The notes under the pieces: model-generated
Seen by the model: only the letters and a program-made list of their open reading frames with translations
What the model was told of the DNA's origin: nothing
The model's database searches: none
Made by a program: the position numbers and the translations under genes
Source: an uncultured Clostridia bacterium
Lineage (GTDB): Bacteria > Bacillota > Clostridia > TANB77 > CAG-508
DNA: 5,798 nucleotides
NCBI GenBank assembly: GCA_949448405.1
Contig: CASTFX010000081.1
Location: 1 to 5,798 of the forward strand
Reading direction: 5' to 3'
In this document: one piece after another, positions 1 through 5,798 of the stretch
How the letters are laid out: every line of letters begins with the position of its first letter
Numbering within the stretch: the stretch's first letter is position 1

Positions 1-45
1 AGTTTTGTCTTTACCTTAAAAAATTTTAATTAAGAGGTGATATAA

Positions 46-996
46 ATGAAAAGAAAAATATTTATTAGTTTAATAATTGCAATTATTTTGATAAGCGTTG
101 TCGAAGGATTATTAATATTAGAATTTAGTAGCAATATTTCACTTATAAAAGATGAAGTAATTATAGAATATGGTAATACATATAATCCTAATTTAAAAGA
201 ATTAATAGATCTATCAGAAAATAGCTTTATTAATTTAGATAAAATTATAATAGAAAATAATATTGAAAATGAAAAGGACAAAGTTTATCCTGCTGTTGGA
301 GAATATGAAATAAGTGTATATTACAAAAAGAAGATTTTAAAGCAAAAAGTTAGAATAGTAGATACAATTGCACCAGAATTATCTATAAAAGATGTTGAGA
401 TTCCAGCTAATACAGATTTAGCAGCATATAACTTTAAAGAACTAATTAATGTATCAGACTTATCTGAAGTAAAAGATTATGAAATGAATCTTAATAATGT
501 GAATGCAAGTTTAGGAGGAGAATATGTTGCAAAAGTGGCAGTGGAAGACATATATTCTAATAAGGTAGAAAAGGAATTTAAAATAACTATAAAGGAAAAA
601 GAAAAGGAAGAGATTGTAGATAATTCAGATAGTAAAGAAAATAAAATAAATACTAATGCTACTAAAACAAACACAAATAAAAATACTAAAGATAATACAA
701 ATAAATCTAAAAGCAATAGCAATATAATAAATAATACAAATACTCCAAAAAAAATAGAGAAAAATGACAAACCTAAAAATACTGGAGAAACAATATCACA
801 ACCAACAACAACTATAACGAGATGTACTAATAATAACAATCATGGAATGGATGTAGGAAACTCAAATAAATGGTATGCAACTAAAGATGAAGCTATCGCA
901 GATTACAAGAACAAAAGAGCATACTGGGGAGAGTTATGGGAAAGTTATAAAATAGAAAAGGATGAATATTTAAAAGAATGTCCATATCGGTTATGA
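46..996 (+). CDS. Exported Ig-like domain protein with Cys-containing C-terminal domain; 3' end apparently frameshifted
   Basis: Seen: 316 residues starting at an ATG preceded by AAGAGGTGA (32-40), 5 nt away; no other nearby start fits. Residues 1-4 are basic (MKRK) and ~5-26 are a hydrophobic segment without a clear AxA cleavage site, so it may be a membrane anchor rather than a cleaved signal. Residues ~33-106 and ~107-183 look like two bacterial Ig-like (DUF5011-type) domains, joined at the typical 'VDTIAPEL' boundary. Residues ~184-256 are a charged, then Asn/Thr/Lys-rich, linker. Residues 257-316 form a small domain with C260, H266, 'VGNSNKWY' and C312. There is no sorting signal. The reading frame ends at CPYRL, but the +1 frame continues with GYEVWSC.YC.KW, which I remember as the usual end of this domain; skipping C988 gives 334 residues. 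Inferred role: envelope protein, perhaps a binding or spacer protein. Its exact function is unknown. The CDS is certain, and the frameshift is very likely. Confidence 0.88.
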   Translation: MKRKIFISLIIAIILISVVEGLLILEFSSNISLIKDEVIIEYGNTYNPNLKELIDLSENSFINLDKIIIENNIENEKDKVYPAVGEYEISVYYKKKILKQKVRIVDTIAPELSIKDVEIPANTDLAAYNFKELINVSDLSEVKDYEMNLNNVNASLGGEYVAKVAVEDIYSNKVEKEFKITIKEKEKEEIVDNSDSKENKINTNATKTNTNKNTKDNTNKSKSNSNIINNTNTPKKIEKNDKPKNTGETISQPTTTITRCTNNNNHGMDVGNSNKWYATKDEAIADYKNKRAYWGELWESYKIEKDEYLKECPYRL

Positions 997-1051
997 AGTG
1001 TGGAGTTGTATGTATTGTTCAAAATGGACTATTAATTTTTACTTTAGATAA
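989..1051 (+). other. Out-of-frame 3' tail of the Ig-like protein gene (probable frameshift remnant)
   Basis: Seen: after codon TAT (985-987) the annotated frame reads CGG TTA TGA. Skipping one base gives GGT TAT GAA GTG TGG and so on, an open frame of 20 codons (GYEVWSC, MYC, SKWTINFYFR) ending at TAA 1049-1051. It supplies two cysteines (C321 and C324 of the restored 334-residue protein) in a CxxC arrangement that could pair with C260 and C312 as a metal site or disulfides. The restored stop lies 6-9 nt before the terminator stem, which fits it being the original gene end. CGG is a rare Arg codon in such AT-rich DNA, as expected if an inserted base created it. The cause could be a real mutation or a base-calling error. 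Programmed +1 shifting is less likely because no known slippery site is present. Confidence 0.8.
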
Positions 1052-1057
1052 ATAAAC

Positions 1058-1087
1058 AAGGTCAAGATAAATTCTTGGCTTTTTATT
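1058..1087 (+). terminator. Rho-independent terminator after the Ig-like protein gene
   Basis: Seen: stem GTCAAGA (1061-1067), loop TAAAT (1068-1072), stem TCTTGGC (1073-1079), with one G:U wobble, followed by TTTTTATT (1080-1087). A weaker extension pairs A1058, A1059 and G1060 with the first three T residues. It sits 62 nt beyond the in-frame stop at 996, but only 6-9 nt beyond the frameshift-restored stop at 1051. Confidence 0.75.
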
Positions 1088-1121
1088 ATGGATATAAAAC
1101 AAATGAAATTAAAAATCATTT

Positions 1122-1147
1122 AAGAGCAAGATTACTTGTTCTTTTTT
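1122..1147 (+). terminator. Second hairpin with U-tract, just upstream of the large surface protein gene
   Basis: Seen: stem AAGAGCAAG (1122-1130), loop ATTA (1131-1134), stem CTTGTTCTT (1135-1143), with one G:U wobble and a run of six T (1142-1147). It has the form of an intrinsic terminator and lies between the first terminator and the RBS AAAGGAG (1158-1164) of the 1174 gene. It could be a backup terminator for the upstream transcript. If the promoter of the 1174 gene lies upstream of it, it would instead be a leader attenuator. No convincing promoter is visible after 1147, where only 10 nt remain before the RBS. Confidence 0.65.
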
Positions 1148-1173
1148 AAATTTTAGTAAAGGAGATTGAAAAA

Positions 1174-4100
1174 ATGATTAAAAATCTAATAAATAATAGA
1201 AAAATAGTAGCAATCATATTGCTATTCTTAACAATTTTCAGCACCATAAGTCCTGTGTTAGCTGTTTCAGGTAGTGGAAATTTTGTTGGTGGACAATATG
1301 CCTCAAATATCAAAACTACTGATCATACAGCTTCAGGTGGTACAGGTATTTTAATAAGAAAACTTATAAATCGTACTACGGGGAAACAATACACAGTTTT
1401 TTGTGCAGAACATAAGGTAGACTTCACAACAGATGCAAGCTATAATGGAAGTTACTATACTCCCAAAAATGCGACTGTTAAAAGGGCTTGTCAAATTGCT
1501 TTCTTTGGATGGTACAGTAAGCATGGCGATTATGTCGTAGATGGAGGAATAATGGCAGAGAGTATGTATAATGCAAGACTAGATTATGTATTCACTCAGC
1601 AATATATATGGGAGTGTTTAGGACAATCTAGTGCGACATTTAGAGATTCTAGCCTTCAAAGTCAATATGAAAGTTTTAAAAATACCATAAATAATCAAAT
1701 AAATACTATGAAAAGAAGACCATCTTTTGATGGACAAACAATAGAAGTTGAAGCAGGAGAAAGTACAACAGTAAATGACACAAATGGAGTTTTACAATCA
1801 TATTCTAGTATCGATACAACAAGCAACAATATTAGATTCCAACATAATAAAGGAGAAAACACACTAACAATTACAGTTCCTGAAAATTGTACAATTGAAA
1901 GACTTAATATTTCAGATGAAACTATGGCATCATGGGGAATGATTAAGGAAGAATCAAGAGATAATGATACAACAGTATATTTTGAATTCGCTGACGGCAT
2001 ACAAAATCAGCTATATGCACTTGGCTATAATGATCCTGTAACAATGACAATGGACTTAAAAATTAATTTGCTTGGAGAACTAGAGCTAACTAAATTAAAT
2101 ACTAATGGTGATTTAGTCGAAGGCTCTGTATTTACAGTTGATGGACCAGGTTACCACGGCGATGTTACTGTAACAGATGGAAAAATAAAATTAGAAAGAA
2201 TAAAAAAAGGTATATATACAATAAAAGAAAAATCTGTTGGAACAGGCTACTTACTTAATACAGAAACTTATAAAGTACAAGTAAAACCTAACGAAACGGC
2301 TACACAAGCAATAGTCAATCGTGAACCAACAGGAGAAATTGCTTTAACAAAAATAGATATTAAAACTGGAAATAGTAATCGTATAGATGGTACTTCTCAT
2401 CATGGAGATGCCTCCATAAAGGGAGCTGTTTATACTCTATATGCAAAAACTAATATTCATAATAAAAAAGGAACTATAAAATATTTTTCAAAGGATGAAG
2501 AAATAGGAACATATACATTTAATGAATATGGTGTTGCAACAACAAAAATTACTAATTCAGTAACACCAGCTGAAATTAGTGCTAAAGGAAATAAGATAGT
2601 AGGATTACCAGTAGGAGAATACTACACCAAAGAAACAATTGTTCCTAATGGATACAATAAAGATGAAAATGTATATAATTATACAATTTCATATAAAGAT
2701 GCTAATACCAAAGTAATTAGTGAAAGTGGAACAGTAAGAAATGAAGTTCAAAAAGCACCTTTCGAGGTCATAAAAGTTTCTACTAATAATAATACAACAG
2801 CAGAAATGATAAGTGGAGCAGAGTTTACAGCAATTTTAAGTAAGTATGTAGATTTCTATGGAAGCTTTGATGAAGCAAAAAAACATTTAAATGAATTTGA
2901 AGATGATGAATATTCAGTATTTAAAACAGCAGATAATGGACATGGTGTTTCAGGACTTTTAGCTTATGGTGAGTACACAGTCAATGAAACATATACCCCA
3001 TCTTCACAAATAGAAAAAGTTAAGGAATTCTATGTAAATATTGATAAAAATAGCAAAACACCAATCAGAGAATATGTAGAAAATGATTTACCATTTGAAT
3101 CATATATAAAACTACAAAAGAAAGACAAAAATACAGGAAAGTTTGTAACATTCTCAAACGCAACATTTACATTATATAAATTAAATGAAAGTAATAATCA
3201 ATGGGAAGAAGTACAATGTAAAGTAGGAGATAAATATTACAAGTCATGGACTACAAATAAAGATGGAATTGCGAAAACGGAAACAAAGTTATCTGCTGGA
3301 AAATACAAAGTAGATGAAGTGAGAATTCCAACAGGCTTCATCCAAATGGATAAAGAACTAACTTTTGATATAAATAATAGAAATAAAACATTAGAATATG
3401 ACAAGGATTTAGATGCGTGGATAACTGTTACTATTCAAAATGAGCAACCAAAAGGAAAATTAAATTTAACTAAAAAAGTAGATCTAAGAAAAGATGTAGA
3501 TAAAACATTAATTAAGGATATAGATTTTACAAAAATATCATTTGAACTTGTAGCAAATGAAGATATATTAGACTTTGCAGATGGAAGTGTTATATATACA
3601 AAAGACACAGTTGTAGGAAAATATAATCTAAGTAAAGAAGGAAAATTAACAATTGATAAATTACCAATGGGAAAATATTTTCTAAGAGAACTTAGCACAA
3701 TAGATGGTGCTGTACTAGATCAAACAAAACATGATGTAATATTTAAGCAAACTGATACAACAACAAAAGAGTATGTTTTAAATATGAATATAGAAAACAA
3801 GACAACAGTTATAGAAGTTAGTAAAACACAAATTACTGGCGAGAAAGAATTACCAGGTGCTAAGTTATCTGTTATAGATGAAAATGGTAAAGTAATTGAT
3901 GAATGGACTTCTTCAGAGAAAAGTCATAAAATTGAGGGAATAACAGTTGGAAAAGATTTTACTCTAAGAGAAGATTTAGCACCATTAGGATTTGTTAAAG
4001 CAAATAATATAAAATTTAGAGTAGAAAACACAGGTGAAGTTCAAAAAATCAATATGGTAGATAAAATAGTAGAAATGACTAAGAAAAATATAGCAGGAGA

Positions 4101-5541
4101 TGAACTAGAAGGAGCTAAAATGCAAGTTCTAGATAAAGATAATAATGTTGTAGATGAATGGATTTCTAGTAAAGAAGCTCACAGAATAAATAACTTAGTA
4201 GAAGGAGAAAGCTATACATTACATGAAGAGATTGCAATTGAAGGATATGTAAAAGCAAAAGATATACAATTTACTGTTACAACAGATAAAGAAACTCAAA
4301 AATTAGAAATGATAGATAAAATTGTTTCTATGATTAAAACTGATATTGAAGGAAATATAATTGAAGGTGCAGAAATGAATGTAACTGATGAAAATGGAGA
4401 AATTGTAGATAGTTGGATAACTACAAAAGAACCACATAATATTTCTGGATTAGAAGAAAATAAAAAATATATATTACATGAACTATATGCACCAGAAGCT
4501 TTTGTAATGGCATCAGATACAGAATTTGTAGTAAGTGAAGCCAAAGAAACACAAGAGATTACTTTAATAGATAAAATAGTTGAAATGACAAAAAAAGATA
4601 TTAATGGTAATGAATTAGAAGGTGCTACAATGATAGTAACTAATGATAGAACTAAAAATATAGTAGATAAATGGGTATCAGGCAAAGAACCACATAAAAT
4701 TCAAGGATTAATAGAAGGACAAAATTATACATTACATGAAGAGATTGCAATTGAAGGATATGTAAAAGCAACAGACATACAATTTACAGTTACAACAGAC
4801 AAACAAACTCAAAAAATAGAAATGATTGATAAAGTAGTCTTGATTTCTAAAACTGATTTAGTGACTGGAGAGGAACTACCAGGTGCTGAACTTACAATAA
4901 CAGATACAGAAGGAAATGTAATTGATAAATGGATCTCAACTAATGAGCCACATCATGCTTCAGGACTAGAAGAAGGAAAAGAATATATACTAACTGAAAT
5001 TACTTGCCCTTATGGATTTGAACAAGCAGAAAGTATTACATTTAAAGTATCAGAAAACAAAGAAACACAATTAGTAGAAATGAAAGATATGCCAATATTA
5101 AAAACAATCAAAGTAGTAAAAGCTGATAGTGTAACAGAAGAAATAATAAAAGCAGACTTTAAGTTTGGAATTTACGAGGATGCTGAATGTACTAAATTAA
5201 TTAAAGAAGTTAAATCTGATAGAGAAACTGGAACAGTATCTTTTGAAGACCTAAGATATGGCGTTTTCTTTATAAAAGAAACAAAAGCCCCAAAGGGTTA
5301 CCAATTATCAAATAAAGTTGTAAGAGTAGAAATAAATGATCAAGGAACTTTTGTAGATGGTGAATTATTAGAAGATAATAATTCTATATGCACATTTACT
5401 TATTACAATGAGCTAATACCAAAGATTCAAACTGGTAGTGAGGTAAGCCTTATACTATTAGTGAGTAGTTTGGTAATTTCATTATTAGGAATAACAACAG
5501 GAATCATTGTATTAAAAAGAAAAAAAACAAATAATAGATAA
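1174..5541 (+). CDS. Giant thioester/Cna-B (SpaA-type) sortase-anchored surface adhesin
   Basis: Seen: 1455 residues, with RBS AAAGGAG 9 nt before the ATG. The signal peptide is 1-30 (NNRK, hydrophobic core, VLA|VS). A thioester domain spans ~57-150, with C77 in TVFCAEH and Q142 in TQQYIW. A beta-rich spacer (~183-300) follows. Eleven Cna-B/SpaA-like domains come next, listed as Lys/Glu/Asn-or-Asp: K307/E352/N382, K393/E487/N523, K534/E605/N637, K649/E715/N756, K767/E839/N875; then five repeats K884/E933/D963, K970/E1018/D1048, K1055/E1103/D1133, K1140/E1189/D1219, K1226/E1275/D1305; and finally K1316/E1369/N1412. The C-terminus is IPKIQTGS (1415-1422), a membrane segment (~1424-1447) and the tail KRKKTNNR. 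Family knowledge: TIE-type adhesins bind covalently through the Cys-Gln thioester and are stiffened by Lys-Asn/Asp isopeptide bonds. Inferred: a stalked wall adhesin acting in host or cell-cell attachment, possibly carried on a conjugative element. The ligand is unknown. The sortase is not in the window. Confidence 0.95.
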   Translation: MIKNLINNRKIVAIILLFLTIFSTISPVLAVSGSGNFVGGQYASNIKTTDHTASGGTGILIRKLINRTTGKQYTVFCAEHKVDFTTDASYNGSYYTPKNATVKRACQIAFFGWYSKHGDYVVDGGIMAESMYNARLDYVFTQQYIWECLGQSSATFRDSSLQSQYESFKNTINNQINTMKRRPSFDGQTIEVEAGESTTVNDTNGVLQSYSSIDTTSNNIRFQHNKGENTLTITVPENCTIERLNISDETMASWGMIKEESRDNDTTVYFEFADGIQNQLYALGYNDPVTMTMDLKINLLGELELTKLNTNGDLVEGSVFTVDGPGYHGDVTVTDGKIKLERIKKGIYTIKEKSVGTGYLLNTETYKVQVKPNETATQAIVNREPTGEIALTKIDIKTGNSNRIDGTSHHGDASIKGAVYTLYAKTNIHNKKGTIKYFSKDEEIGTYTFNEYGVATTKITNSVTPAEISAKGNKIVGLPVGEYYTKETIVPNGYNKDENVYNYTISYKDANTKVISESGTVRNEVQKAPFEVIKVSTNNNTTAEMISGAEFTAILSKYVDFYGSFDEAKKHLNEFEDDEYSVFKTADNGHGVSGLLAYGEYTVNETYTPSSQIEKVKEFYVNIDKNSKTPIREYVENDLPFESYIKLQKKDKNTGKFVTFSNATFTLYKLNESNNQWEEVQCKVGDKYYKSWTTNKDGIAKTETKLSAGKYKVDEVRIPTGFIQMDKELTFDINNRNKTLEYDKDLDAWITVTIQNEQPKGKLNLTKKVDLRKDVDKTLIKDIDFTKISFELVANEDILDFADGSVIYTKDTVVGKYNLSKEGKLTIDKLPMGKYFLRELSTIDGAVLDQTKHDVIFKQTDTTTKEYVLNMNIENKTTVIEVSKTQITGEKELPGAKLSVIDENGKVIDEWTSSEKSHKIEGITVGKDFTLREDLAPLGFVKANNIKFRVENTGEVQKINMVDKIVEMTKKNIAGDELEGAKMQVLDKDNNVVDEWISSKEAHRINNLVEGESYTLHEEIAIEGYVKAKDIQFTVTTDKETQKLEMIDKIVSMIKTDIEGNIIEGAEMNVTDENGEIVDSWITTKEPHNISGLEENKKYILHELYAPEAFVMASDTEFVVSEAKETQEITLIDKIVEMTKKDINGNELEGATMIVTNDRTKNIVDKWVSGKEPHKIQGLIEGQNYTLHEEIAIEGYVKATDIQFTVTTDKQTQKIEMIDKVVLISKTDLVTGEELPGAELTITDTEGNVIDKWISTNEPHHASGLEEGKEYILTEITCPYGFEQAESITFKVSENKETQLVEMKDMPILKTIKVVKADSVTEEIIKADFKFGIYEDAECTKLIKEVKSDRETGTVSFEDLRYGVFFIKETKAPKGYQLSNKVVRVEINDQGTFVDGELLEDNNSICTFTYYNELIPKIQTGSEVSLILLVSSLVISLLGITTGIIVLKRKKTNNR
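1342..1623 (+). other. Thioester (TQXA-type) domain of the surface adhesin
   Basis: Seen: residues ~57-150 contain the candidate thioester Cys77 (codon 1402-1404) after an aromatic residue, and Gln142 (codon 1597-1599) in TQQYIW, followed by ECLG. The usual motif is TQxAIW; here Tyr replaces Ala. Family knowledge: the Cys and Gln side chains form an intramolecular thioester that can react with amines on a target. Further cysteines (C106, C148, then C239 in the spacer) are unusual for an exported Gram-positive protein and could form disulfides. The domain edges are approximate. Confidence 0.8.
3808..5091 (+). repeat. Five tandem ~86-residue Cna-B-like repeats (R1-R5) inside the surface adhesin
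   Basis: Seen: R1 3808-4065 (residues 879-964), R2 4066-4320, R3 4321-4575, R4 4576-4833 and R5 4834-5091; unit length 85-86 codons. The shared pattern runs: EMTK.D..G.ELEGA, then VDEWIS.KEPH.I.GL.EG, then Y.LHE..A..GYVKA, then F.V, and Q...MIDK. Each unit keeps the Lys near its start and the Glu in the LHE segment, but has Asp where the other six Cna-B-like domains have Asn. R2 and R4 are the closest pair and share 46 identical bases (4213-4258 and 4726-4771, offset 513 bases, exactly two units). The array probably sets stalk length and can vary by recombination. Confidence 0.9.
5413..5541 (+). other. C-terminal cell-wall sorting signal (variant motif) of the surface adhesin
   Basis: Seen: residues 1414-1421 read LIPKIQTG, followed by S/E, a ~24-residue hydrophobic segment and the basic tail KRKKTNNR. 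This is the three-part layout of a sortase substrate. A clean LPxTG is absent. The sortase pentamer may be read as KIQTG or IQTGS, or as an IPxTG with two extra residues. Family knowledge: sortases of other classes accept motifs away from LPxTG. Anchoring is well supported; the cleavage site and the sortase class are not. Confidence 0.75.
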
Positions 5542-5545
5542 AATT

Positions 5546-5570
5546 AGAGTGATATTCGTATCACTCTTTT
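5546..5570 (+). terminator. Rho-independent terminator after the surface adhesin gene
   Basis: Seen: a perfect 9-bp stem AGAGTGATA (5546-5554) and TATCACTCT (5559-5567) around a TTCG tetraloop, ending in TTTT (5567-5570), 4 nt after the adhesin stop codon. It also separates the adhesin from the SpoVG-family gene, leaving only ~20 AT-rich bases (5571-5590) before that gene's RBS. SpoVG expression must therefore rely on readthrough or on a promoter overlapping or upstream of the hairpin. Confidence 0.85.
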
Positions 5571-5603
5571 ATAAAAATTAAATAATTTAAGGAGGAATTT
5601 TAT

Positions 5604-5798
5604 ATGTTAGAAATTAACGAAGTTAGAGTAAAGAAAATTAATAAAGGAAAATTTTTAGGATATGCAAGTATTTTAATAGGAGATTCATTAGTAGTGGATG
5701 GAATCGAATTACACGAAGGAGAAAAAGGAAGATATATTTATATGCCATTAAATCCTAAATTAAGAAAATCAAGAAGAAACAGTACATATCCAATAAAC
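5604..5798 (+). CDS. spoVG: SpoVG-family nucleic-acid-binding regulator (5' part, runs off the window)
   Basis: Seen: an ATG preceded by AAGGAGGA (5589-5596) at 7-nt spacing opens 65 codons with no stop before the window end. The protein begins MLEINEVRVKKI and continues with the SpoVG pattern: a VxV strand, 'GYASILIGDSLVVDGIEL', 'GEKGRYIYMPLNP', basic residues KLRKSRR, then 'TYPIN'. These match the core of the family (usually about 85-100 residues), so roughly two thirds is present. The segment after MP is more basic than the chromosomal type, which typically has an acidic/Arg stretch before HPI. Family knowledge: SpoVG proteins bind DNA and RNA and regulate sporulation, septation and surface or virulence genes. 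Copies also occur on conjugative elements. Inferred: a regulator of this accessory region rather than the core chromosomal spoVG. Confidence 0.88.
   Translation, partial: MLEINEVRVKKINKGKFLGYASILIGDSLVVDGIELHEGEKGRYIYMPLNPKLRKSRRNSTYPIN

Noticed and set aside
1..45. Promoter or end of an upstream gene before the first CDS (TTGTCT 5-10, TTTAAT 25-30; open frame 1-33 ending TAA)
   Set aside because: The box spacing is only 14 nt and the start site would fall in the RBS. The 10-codon open frame is too short to identify.
610..800. Microsatellite or CRISPR-like repeats in the AAT/ACA-rich stretch
   Set aside because: No regular unit or spacer pattern; it simply encodes a disordered Asn/Lys/Thr linker.
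477..839. Minus-strand open frame of 120 codons opposite the Ig-like gene
   Set aside because: It is the Leu/Val-rich reverse image of the Asn/Lys/Thr linker, with no credible start signal; a shadow of the + strand gene.
985..996. Programmed +1 frameshift at TAT CGG TTA TGA
   Set aside because: There is no known slippery motif and Tyr-tRNA re-pairing on ATC is poor. A simple one-base insertion or sequencing error explains it better, though recoding is not excluded.
1075..1098. Promoter for the adhesin gene using TTGGCT and TATAAA
   Set aside because: The spacer is only 12 nt and the TTGGCT lies in the terminator stem. The TATAAA box alone is expected by chance in such AT-rich DNA.
4296..4685. 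Minus-strand open frame of 129 codons opposite the repeat array
   Set aside because: Low-complexity Ser/Ile-rich product, antisense to a clearly coding repeat region, with no RBS; a shadow frame.

Overview
This is an AT-rich window (purine-heavy, AGA for Arg, TGA read as stop, strong GGAGG-type ribosome binding sites) typical of a low-GC Gram-positive bacterium, most likely a gut-type member of the Clostridia. All genes are on the + strand. The pairing of a giant thioester/Cna-B surface protein with a SpoVG-family gene resembles the accessory part of clostridial integrative conjugative elements (Tn1549/CTn-like). However, no integrase, relaxase, type IV secretion gene or att site is visible, so the mobile-element reading is inference.

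Layout: (1) 46-996 encodes a membrane-anchored or secreted protein with two Ig-like domains, an Asn/Lys/Thr-rich linker and a small Cys-containing C-terminal domain. This gene appears frameshifted. One extra base near 988 puts its last ~20 codons out of frame (989-1051), and those codons encode a convincing continuation with a CxxC pair that stops just before a terminator. (2) 997-1173 holds that tail, a terminator at 1058-1087 and a second hairpin/U-tract at 1122-1147 lying only 26 nt before the next start codon. (3) 1174-5541 encodes a 1455-residue surface adhesin: signal peptide, thioester (TQXA-type) domain, a beta-rich spacer, eleven Cna-B/SpaA-like domains, a variant sortase sorting signal, a membrane segment and a basic tail. 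Five of the eleven domains form a tandem array (R1-R5) in which the isopeptide Asn is replaced by Asp. (4) 5546-5570 is a perfect 9-bp hairpin terminator. (5) 5604 to the window end is the first 65 codons of a SpoVG-family protein.

Working model: the large protein is exported, anchored to peptidoglycan by a sortase encoded elsewhere, and held out on a stalk of self-crosslinked Cna-B domains so that its reactive thioester can bind covalently to a surface. The Ig-like protein is probably another envelope protein of the same accessory region. SpoVG is a small nucleic-acid-binding regulator, perhaps of the element or its host. No wholly new system is evident. The best leads are the frameshifted Cys domain, the Asn-to-Asp switch across the repeat array, the unusual sorting motif and the hairpins placed directly upstream of two genes.
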